From Actinomycetota bacterium (GTDB taxonomy: Bacteria; Actinomycetota; Actinomycetes; Mycobacteriales; Jatrophihabitantaceae), in contig JAFAWL010000144.1 of the NCBI GenBank assembly GCA_019241805.1, positions 1-9,784 of the forward strand: a stretch of 9,784 nucleotides of DNA, read 5' to 3'. The stretch's first letter is position 1, and each line of letters opens with the position of its first letter. The position numbers were made by a program, and so were the translations under genes. Under the pieces are notes generated by a model, which ran no database searches, was not told where the DNA came from, and saw only the letters and a program-made list of their open reading frames with translations. Below, in pieces: positions 1 through 5,154 of this stretch.

Positions 1-10
1 GTGCGCGATG

Positions 11-17
11 CTCCTCC
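11..17 (-). promoter_or_regulatory. Possible ribosome-binding site of a divergent gene at the left edge
   Basis: Read on the minus strand these bases are GGAGGAG, a strong Shine-Dalgarno match, and 10 bases remain before the window edge. A minus-strand gene could start just outside the window. Alternatively a minus-strand ATG at 22-20 opens a frame reading MTEEHRA to the edge, but it has no clear ribosome site. Either way, a divergent gene, for example a regulator, would place the operator array between the two transcription units. This is inference from about 20 bases only. Confidence 0.25.
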
Positions 18-43
18 GTCATGTGGCTTCGCACGAAGGCGTC

Positions 44-58
44 GTATGACGGCCTGAC
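44..58. promoter_or_regulatory. Operator-like site 1 (degenerate)
   Basis: GTATGAC-G-GCCTGAC is a weaker version of the 15-bp site at 104-118. The left half matches 5 of 7 positions and the right half 6 of 7. Its centre (51) lies 60 bp before the centre of the next site, in phase with the rest of the array, which is the main reason to count it. Confidence 0.45.
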
Positions 59-103
59 AAGGGAGCGGGTGTCCGCAAGAGGGTGCTTGTGTTGGGAGTT
101 GGA

Positions 104-118
104 GTCAGACTGTCTGAC
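104..118. promoter_or_regulatory. Operator-like site 2 (perfect dyad)
   Basis: GTCAGAC-T-GTCTGAC is a perfect 7-bp inverted repeat around one central base (centre 111). The size and symmetry suit a dimeric helix-turn-helix regulator such as a TetR or GntR family protein, but the family cannot be assigned. The right half continues into ACAA, as at site 3. Confidence 0.7.
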
Positions 119-168
119 AAAGTCGTTCGGCTTCATGCGTACTGCCGCGGGCTATGCGGAATCACGAC

Positions 169-183
169 GTCAGACTGTCTGAC
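169..183. promoter_or_regulatory. Operator-like site 3 (perfect dyad)
   Basis: An exact second copy of GTCAGAC-T-GTCTGAC (centre 176), 65 bp centre-to-centre from site 2. A TACTAT hexamer at 192-197 lies just downstream. If that is a -10 element, this operator would cover the -35 region, as expected for a repressor site. No good -35 match is present, so the promoter call is weak. Confidence 0.7.
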
Positions 184-227
184 AACGCCGATACTATTTG
201 CCCATTGCTAATTTCTGGAATTGCCCT

Positions 228-242
228 GTCTGACTGTCTGAC
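228..242. promoter_or_regulatory. Operator-like site 4 (one half altered)
   Basis: GTCTGAC-T-GTCTGAC has the same right half as sites 2 and 3, but the left half has T for A, making it a direct rather than inverted repeat of GTCTGAC. Its centre (235) is 59 bp after site 3. Sites 3 and 4 are both preceded by GGAAT followed by 6 bases. Confidence 0.6.
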
Positions 243-244
243 AC

Positions 245-487
245 ATTTCCGGATGGACTCCCGCGCGGATCTTTACTGGGAGAAGCGGCGCCGATCGCAT
301 TACCTCAGAAGTATGTCAGGGAGGTTGTGTCGGATGAAAGCCGTGGTATTGTCGGGCGTCCTACACATGATATTGGTCATACCTGCCGCTCTGATGTGGC
401 CTCGGCCCTCGCGGCGTGGTCACTCGACCGAACCATCCACCACTGCGTGACACTGACACAGGCCGGCGCTCGCGGGCCGGGAACTGA
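245..487. other. Leader between operator array and first flavoprotein gene; no gene seen
   Basis: This completes the roughly 490-base gene-free start of the window. A 98-codon open frame runs through the operators and this leader (154-450), but it has no ribosome site and no recognisable domain. I saw no convincing -35/-10 pair, no terminator and no RNA gene here. A TTGTCG at 349-354 followed 16 bases later by TATTGG is too weak to call. The length leaves room for a long 5' untranslated region or a second regulatory input. Confidence 0.4.
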
Positions 488-1915
488 ATGACGGGAGATA
501 CAGCGTTGACCGATGAAACCGCGTACGACCTGGTTGTGGTGGGGTGCGGGGGAGCGGGCTTGTCGGCGGCGGTGGCCTATATCGAGGCCGCTGGCCCGGA
601 CGCCCGCGTCGCGGTCCTGGAGCGGGCGGCCGAAGCCGATAGAGGTGGTTCAACGCGGTGGACCACGGCCGGGTTGCGTGTCGATCAGGACTTTGTCCTC
701 GATCCGCGCTGGGTCGGCCGGGTGCAGGAAGTTTCGAAGAATCTCGCCGACATCGAGTACTGCCTGGCCTTTGAGCGTGAGATCCCGAACACGGGCGAGT
801 TTCTGAAGGACCACGGCGTCGAGCTGCTCTACGGCGAGCCGCCGGTCGAGGGCATGACTAAGACGGCGCGACCCAACGGAGGTGGCCTGGCCATCGTGGA
901 CGCACTGGCTCGGCACGTCGACGCGGCGCCGAACGCGTCGATTCACTACCAGACCGAGGCGGTGCGACTGTCGCTCAGCGACGAGGGTCGCGTCGATGGC
1001 GTCGTCGTCCGCGGTCCCGATGGGCTGCTCAAGACTTTGCACGCCCAGTCGGTGGTTCTGGCGTGCGGTGGGTTCGAAGGCAACTACGAGATGTTGACTC
1101 AGTATGTGGGCCAGAACGCGGTTGATCTCAAGGTGTTGGCTCCCGGTACCCAGTACAACAAGGGTGACGGGATCCGGATGGCGACCGAAATCGGGGCCGC
1201 GACCTCGGGTCAGTTCGACGGAATTCACGCCGAGCTCGTGGACATCCGCACTGACCGTGCCGACGCGGTGCTGTACGGGCACAGCTACACGATCGTTGTG
1301 AACGAGGATGCCAAGCGCTTCTACGACGAGGGCGCGAAGAACTTCGCCGACTCGTTCGAACTGATCGCCTATGAGGTATGGGCGAACCAGCACCAAGCGG
1401 CTTTCTTCATTACCGACGAAGCAGTCATGAGTCAGCCCCAGTTGACAGCGTGGTTCGACACCGACATGCCCCCGGTGAAAGCGGATACGATCCGGGACCT
1501 CGCCGCGCAGTTGGGTCTCGACCCAGAGGCTCTCGAGCAGACGGTGACCGAATTCAATGCGGCCTGCAACGACCGTGACTTCGTCCCGGGAATCTTCGAC
1601 GGCAAGGCGACTGAGGGCATCGAGCCGCCGAAGTCGAACTGGGCCAACCCGATCAGTCACCCTCCGTACTACGGCTACCCGGTCTCGGCCGCGGTGTGCT
1701 TCACGTACGGCGGTTTGAAGACCGACACGTCCGCCCGCGTCCTGTCTAAGGGAGGCGTGCCGATCCCCAACCTGTACGCAGCAGGTGAACTGGTAGGACT
1801 CTTCTACCACGAGTACCCGGCCGCGACCTCCGTGCTGAAGGCCCTGACCTTCGGTCGACTGGCCGGTGCGCACGCCGCTGCGGAAGCCCACGCCACGGCG
1901 GCCGCGACCGCATAA
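488..1915 (+). CDS. FAD-dependent oxidoreductase, fumarate reductase/TcuA/KstD-like flavoprotein (copy 1)
   Basis: A 475-residue, probably cytosolic flavoprotein of the FAD_binding_2 superfamily. Its N-terminus has the FAD Rossmann motif GCGGAG (residues 19-24), the ribose-binding acidic residue in VLER (E45) and GGSTRW (53-58). A central RPNGGG (128-133), GDGIRMA (226-232) and H247 follow. The C-terminal FAD segment YAAGE (430-434) runs into YHEYPAATS (440-448). The GDGIRMA-EIGA block and YH.YPA segment recall tricarballylate dehydrogenase (TcuA) and also 3-ketosteroid dehydrogenases, so desaturation of a carbon-carbon bond next to a carbonyl or carboxylate is likely. The substrate is unknown. 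ATG 488 has only a weak GGGA ahead of it. In-frame TTG 506, with GGAG at 494-497, is a good alternative (469 residues) and better matches the short N-terminus of the paralogue at 8657. It is the first gene of the series and lies 163 bp before the aldehyde dehydrogenase. Confidence 0.9.
   Translation: MTGDTALTDETAYDLVVVGCGGAGLSAAVAYIEAAGPDARVAVLERAAEADRGGSTRWTTAGLRVDQDFVLDPRWVGRVQEVSKNLADIEYCLAFEREIPNTGEFLKDHGVELLYGEPPVEGMTKTARPNGGGLAIVDALARHVDAAPNASIHYQTEAVRLSLSDEGRVDGVVVRGPDGLLKTLHAQSVVLACGGFEGNYEMLTQYVGQNAVDLKVLAPGTQYNKGDGIRMATEIGAATSGQFDGIHAELVDIRTDRADAVLYGHSYTIVVNEDAKRFYDEGAKNFADSFELIAYEVWANQHQAAFFITDEAVMSQPQLTAWFDTDMPPVKADTIRDLAAQLGLDPEALEQTVTEFNAACNDRDFVPGIFDGKATEGIEPPKSNWANPISHPPYYGYPVSAAVCFTYGGLKTDTSARVLSKGGVPIPNLYAAGELVGLFYHEYPAATSVLKALTFGRLAGAHAAAEAHATAAATA
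494..497 (+). promoter_or_regulatory. Ribosome-binding site supporting an internal TTG start
   Basis: GGAG (within ACGGGAGA) lies inside the predicted ATG-started frame, 8 bases before in-frame TTG 506-508. It suggests that the first flavoprotein may really start at 506, giving MTDETAYDLVVVG. Confidence 0.45.
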
Positions 1916-2066
1916 GAGTCGGTCGGACCACGCGTTCGCTGCCCGAAACTCAATCGCTGCGACCCGTCGCCCGGCTGAGCCAGTACTACGACAAAGCACC
2001 TATAGATCGTCTTGAGGCCAGCGGGATACGCTCCGCGGGTCCTGCGGACGATGCAACTCGTAAAGC

Positions 2067-2072
2067 AGGAGG
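2067..2072 (+). promoter_or_regulatory. Ribosome-binding site of the aldehyde dehydrogenase gene
   Basis: AGGAGG ends 6 bases before GTG 2079. It is the strongest ribosome site in this part of the window and settles the GTG as the start. Confidence 0.8.
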
Positions 2073-2078
2073 AGCACC

Positions 2079-3593
2079 GTGACGTCGGGAACTGTGGTTG
2101 AAGGGTCGGTGTGGGTCGGTGAACTCGCATCCGATCGGCCGTACAAGCTGCTTATCGACGGCGAATTCGTGGACGCCGAAGACGGTCAGACTTTCCAATG
2201 CGAATACCCCTTCACCGGTGAGCTCTGGGGACAGGCTCCGCTGGCTTCGGCGGGCGACGTCGACCGAGCGGTGCGAGCCGCGCGGCGGGCGTTCGACTAC
2301 GGCTGGGGGCAGTCGAAGCCGATCGAACGCGCGACACTGCTTCGGCGGCTGCGCGACCTGGTAATCCGCGACGCCGAGAATCTGGGTCTGCTCCAGGTTC
2401 ATGAAAACGGCAAGCTGCTCAGCGAGATGGGGCAGACCGGCTTCGGCCTGGCCCGACTGGCCGACTTCATGGCCGGACTGGCCGAGTCGACGCACGGCTA
2501 CACCTCGCCATCAAACCTGGACAAGATGGTGAGCTACACGCTGCGTGAGCCGATCGGCGTCGTCGCCGCAATCACGCCCTGGAACAGTCCGTTGGGCCTG
2601 CTGGCGTGGAAGCTCTTCCCTGCCCTCGCCGCCGGCAACACCATCGTCATCAAACCGTCCGAGGTCACTCCGCTGTCGACCCTGCGCCTCGGTGAGCTGT
2701 GCGTCGAGGCCGGCTTCCCCCGCGGCGTGGTCAACGTCGTCACGGGTTACGGCAATCCGACCGGGGCCGCGCTGGTCGAGCACCCGCTCGTCGACAAGAT
2801 TGCGTTTACCGGATCGACCGCGACCGGACAGGCGATCGCCAAGGTCGCGGCCGGCCGAACTGCTCGAGTGTCGCTGGAGCTCGGCGGCAAGTCGCCGAAC
2901 ATAATCTTCGATGACGCCGACCTCGACCTCGCCGTCGGCGGCGTAATGGCCGGCATCTTCAGCGCGAGCGGTCAGACCTGCATGGCCGGTTCGCGCATTC
3001 TGGTGCAACGCTCGATCAGCGACGAGTTCTTTGACCGTCTCGCGACGCGGATCAACGCGCTCAAGCTCGGCGACCCACTCGACAGCTCGTCCCAGATCTC
3101 GCCAGTAGCCTCGCGGGCGCAGTTGGCCAAGGTGCTGAGCTACATCGACATCGCGAAGAACGAAGGGGCGGAAGCCTTGACCGGAGGCGGCCGGGCGGAT
3201 GCGCCCGAGCTCGCGAACGGCTTCTTCGTCAAGCCGACGATCTTCCTCAACGTGACCAACGATGCACGCATTGCGCGCGAGGAAGTCTTCGGGCCGGTCG
3301 GCGCCGTGATTCGGTTCGACGACGAGGATGACGCAGCGCGAATCGCAAATGACACGATCTATGGTCTGGCCGGCGCAATTTGGACCGAAAACCTGCGTCG
3401 GGCCCACCGGATGATCCCCCGCGTGCGGGGCGGGACAATCTGGGTGAACAACTACCGGATCGGCGAGTACACCCGACCCTTCGGTGGTTTCAAGCAGAGC
3501 GGCTTGGGACGTGAGCAAGGGATCGACGCGCTGCACGAATACACGGAGAACAAATCGGTCTTCATCGACCTCGGAAACCAGATGCGGTTCTAG
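2079..3593 (+). CDS. NAD(P)-dependent aldehyde dehydrogenase
   Basis: A 504-residue member of the aldehyde dehydrogenase superfamily, of usual length (about 480-510), oxidising an aldehyde to the carboxylic acid with NAD(P)+ in the cytosol. Visible motifs are ITPWNSP with the oxyanion Asn169; KPSEVTPLS of the cofactor pocket (the Lys-Pro-Ser segment); FTGST; LELGGKSPN with general-base Glu267; GQTCMAGSR with nucleophile Cys301; and EEVFGPV near the C-terminal third. Their spacing matches the classical tetrameric enzymes (Asn169/Glu268/Cys302), so it should be active. The N-terminal 20 residues are poorly conserved leader sequence. GTG 2079 is chosen because AGGAGG sits 6 bases upstream. The family alone does not reveal the substrate. 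Its place between a flavin dehydrogenase and an uptake system suggests a step in breaking down the imported compound. 189 bases separate it from the binding-protein gene. Confidence 0.95.
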   Translation: MTSGTVVEGSVWVGELASDRPYKLLIDGEFVDAEDGQTFQCEYPFTGELWGQAPLASAGDVDRAVRAARRAFDYGWGQSKPIERATLLRRLRDLVIRDAENLGLLQVHENGKLLSEMGQTGFGLARLADFMAGLAESTHGYTSPSNLDKMVSYTLREPIGVVAAITPWNSPLGLLAWKLFPALAAGNTIVIKPSEVTPLSTLRLGELCVEAGFPRGVVNVVTGYGNPTGAALVEHPLVDKIAFTGSTATGQAIAKVAAGRTARVSLELGGKSPNIIFDDADLDLAVGGVMAGIFSASGQTCMAGSRILVQRSISDEFFDRLATRINALKLGDPLDSSSQISPVASRAQLAKVLSYIDIAKNEGAEALTGGGRADAPELANGFFVKPTIFLNVTNDARIAREEVFGPVGAVIRFDDEDDAARIANDTIYGLAGAIWTENLRRAHRMIPRVRGGTIWVNNYRIGEYTRPFGGFKQSGLGREQGIDALHEYTENKSVFIDLGNQMRF

Positions 3594-3782
3594 CTGCTCG
3601 CTGGTACCGACGGCCGGCCGGTGCTCGTTAACAAAGGCAGCGAACGACCGAGCCCGTGCCGTCGAGAATCGTGGCCTAGGTGTTATTAATACGCGACCGA
3701 TGCGACGTCGCTCGGGCAATAAGGTAACGCGAACACCAGTACCAGTTCGTTCATGCACATCACGACTAAGCGAGGAGCGTTA
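3594..3782 (+). promoter_or_regulatory. Intergenic region with a possible promoter for the transporter genes
   Basis: 189 bases lie between the dehydrogenase stop and the binding-protein start, long enough for a separate promoter. An AT-rich island, TTATTAAT at 3683-3690, stands out in GC-rich surroundings and could be a -10 region, but no clear -35 lies 16-18 bases upstream. No copy of the 15-bp operator is present. A short imperfect GC-rich dyad near 3605-3625 is too weak to be a terminator. Confidence 0.25.
3772..3777 (+). promoter_or_regulatory. Ribosome-binding site deciding the binding-protein start
   Basis: GAGGAG ends 5 bases before GTG 3783. It falls inside the longer frame from ATG 3753, which itself has no ribosome site, so translation most likely begins at 3783. 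Confidence 0.75.
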
Positions 3783-5066
3783 GTGATCAAGCATCGAAGG
3801 GCGCTAGCCGCAGTGGGGGCCGGCGTGTTGGCGACCGTGCTCGTCGCCGCGTGCAGCAGCAGCAAGAAGAGCACCGACACCGGCACCGGTAGCTCGAACG
3901 CGAGCGGGTCTTCCAGCGGCACCGCTCCCAGCGGCCCCGCGCTGAAGGTCATGACCATTGTGCCGTTGAGCGGTAACGGCGTTGTATACCCGCAGGAGTC
4001 AGCCGGCGCCCAGGCTACGGTCAAGTGGGTCAACGCCAACGGTGGCGTCGCCGGTCACCCGCTCGATCTGGAAGTCTGCGACGACCAGAACAGCCCGAAC
4101 GGAGCGGCAGCCTGCGGCCAGAAGGCTGTCGACGATAAGGTCGTCGCCGTCGTCGGGTCGTTCTCTCTGTACGGCAACAGCTTCATGACCGCGCTGACAT
4201 CCGCGAGCATTCCCTACATCGGTCCGTGCTGCCCGTTCGCCAGCCAGGAAGTGGCCTCGCCTAACTCGTTCATTTTCAGCGCTGGCTCGCTGATCAGCGT
4301 CGGTGAGGGCATCGCGGCCGGCCAGGTCAACGGGAAGACCGGCACGGTGGTCGCCGTTGAGACTGCGAGCCCGGCGACGGACTACAGCAACAAGCTGATT
4401 CAGGCGGGGCTGAAGTCGACCGGCTTCACCGGAACCTTCAAGCCGATCACGGTGTCCGCGCAGGCCACTGACTATGCTCCGACGGTTGCTCAGGCGACGA
4501 ACGGATCGTCCACGATCATCGTGGGTCTGGGTCAGCAGCAAGCGCAGGCATTCTTCCCGGCGCTGGCGTCGGCCGGCGGAAAGCAGCACATCATTGGCAT
4601 CGGTGGCAACTCGCTGGCATCAAGTGTGGTCAAGGCGAACGCGGACGCGACAAACGGTGCCACAGTAGTCGACTACTATCCGCCCTTGCAGTCGAGTGAC
4701 AAGTGGAAGCCGTTTATCGACGCCTTCGCGAAGTACGCGTCGAGCGACCAGAAGAACCTGGACATCAGCCTGCTCGGAGCTGAGACGACGTGGATCGGGT
4801 TCAAGGTCATGAAGCAGGTTGGCGACAAGATGTCGGGTGACATCACGGCTTCGGCGTTCCTCGCCACGTTGCAGAAGTCGACCTCGGTCGATACCGGTGG
4901 TCTGACTCCGCCGCTCGATCTGAGCAAGCCGTTTAGCGCGAAGTCGCTGTCGTCGCTCTACAACACCTCGTTAACTTTCGAGAAGGTCGACAATGGCAAG
5001 ATCACCTGGCCGGACAGCAAGTTCATCGATGCCGGGCCGGCATTCCTCCAGTACGTGGGTGGATAG
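3783..5066 (+). CDS. Branched-chain-amino-acid-type ABC transporter substrate-binding lipoprotein (LivJ-like)
   Basis: Extracytoplasmic binding protein of the Peripla_BP_6 family, 427 residues from GTG 3783. The N-terminus (KHRR, then a hydrophobic stretch to VAAC) is a Sec-type lipoprotein signal, with the lipidated Cys at residue 24. A Ser/Thr/Gly-rich flexible tether follows, to about residue 53. The mature domain opens with VMTIVPLSG and continues with VNANGGVAGHPLDLEVCDD, the usual start of this family. Cysteines C99 and C111 and the adjacent pair C149-C150 may form disulphides outside the cell; that is inference. The family binds branched-chain amino acids, amides, urea, aromatic acids and other small ligands, so the ligand cannot be named. 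The fused permease-ATPase gene follows after an 88-base gap containing a strong hairpin. An ATG at 3753 would add 10 residues but has no ribosome site. Confidence 0.92.
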   Translation: MIKHRRALAAVGAGVLATVLVAACSSSKKSTDTGTGSSNASGSSSGTAPSGPALKVMTIVPLSGNGVVYPQESAGAQATVKWVNANGGVAGHPLDLEVCDDQNSPNGAAACGQKAVDDKVVAVVGSFSLYGNSFMTALTSASIPYIGPCCPFASQEVASPNSFIFSAGSLISVGEGIAAGQVNGKTGTVVAVETASPATDYSNKLIQAGLKSTGFTGTFKPITVSAQATDYAPTVAQATNGSSTIIVGLGQQQAQAFFPALASAGGKQHIIGIGGNSLASSVVKANADATNGATVVDYYPPLQSSDKWKPFIDAFAKYASSDQKNLDISLLGAETTWIGFKVMKQVGDKMSGDITASAFLATLQKSTSVDTGGLTPPLDLSKPFSAKSLSSLYNTSLTFEKVDNGKITWPDSKFIDAGPAFLQYVGG

Positions 5067-5086
5067 CGCGGTCTGAGGCTTAGCTA

Positions 5087-5126
5087 CAGAGGTGGCCGCG
5101 GGTGACTAGTCCCGCGGCCACCTCTG
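5087..5126 (+). terminator. Perfect 16-bp stem, 8-base loop hairpin between binding protein and permease genes
   Basis: Bases 5087-5102 (CAGAGGTGGCCGCGGG) pair perfectly with 5111-5126 around the loop TGACTAGT. The stem is very GC-rich and there is no following U-tract. It begins 20 bases after the binding-protein stop and ends 14 bases before the GGAAGGA site of the next gene. It may be a partial intrinsic terminator of the U-less kind often proposed for actinobacteria, or a 3' stabilising hairpin. In either case it would allow more binding protein than membrane components, a common arrangement in ABC importer operons. The structure is certain; its mode of action is inferred. Confidence 0.8.
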
Positions 5127-5154
5127 CTCGAATGCTGGAAGGAAGGATGATGCT

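Noticed and set aside
44..242. CRISPR array as an explanation for the regularly spaced repeats
   Set aside because: The repeats are 15 bp and only four in number, two of them degenerate. Spacers are about 44-50 bp and no cas gene is present. Operator sites fit better.
114..243. CTGACA in the right halves of operators 2-4 as -35 boxes (TTGACA-like)
   Set aside because: No TANNNT-like -10 lies 16-19 bases downstream of any of them, so these are better explained as parts of the operator motif.
154..450. 98-codon + strand open frame in the leader
   Set aside because: It runs through two operator copies, has no ribosome site, and its translation looks like no known family. It is probably a chance frame.
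650..1999. 449-codon minus-strand open frame opposite the first flavoprotein gene
   Set aside because: Its Arg/Val/Asp-rich composition is typical of the antisense of a high-GC gene, with no domain motif. The + strand protein is clearly real.
2032..2048. Small hairpin TCCGC-loop-GCGGA before the aldehyde dehydrogenase gene
   Set aside because: A five-base stem is expected by chance in GC-rich DNA. It is too weak for a terminator and has no riboswitch-like surroundings.
2511..3758. 415-codon minus-strand open frame opposite the aldehyde dehydrogenase gene
   Set aside because: Same antisense shadow effect. The + strand carries every catalytic motif of the family.
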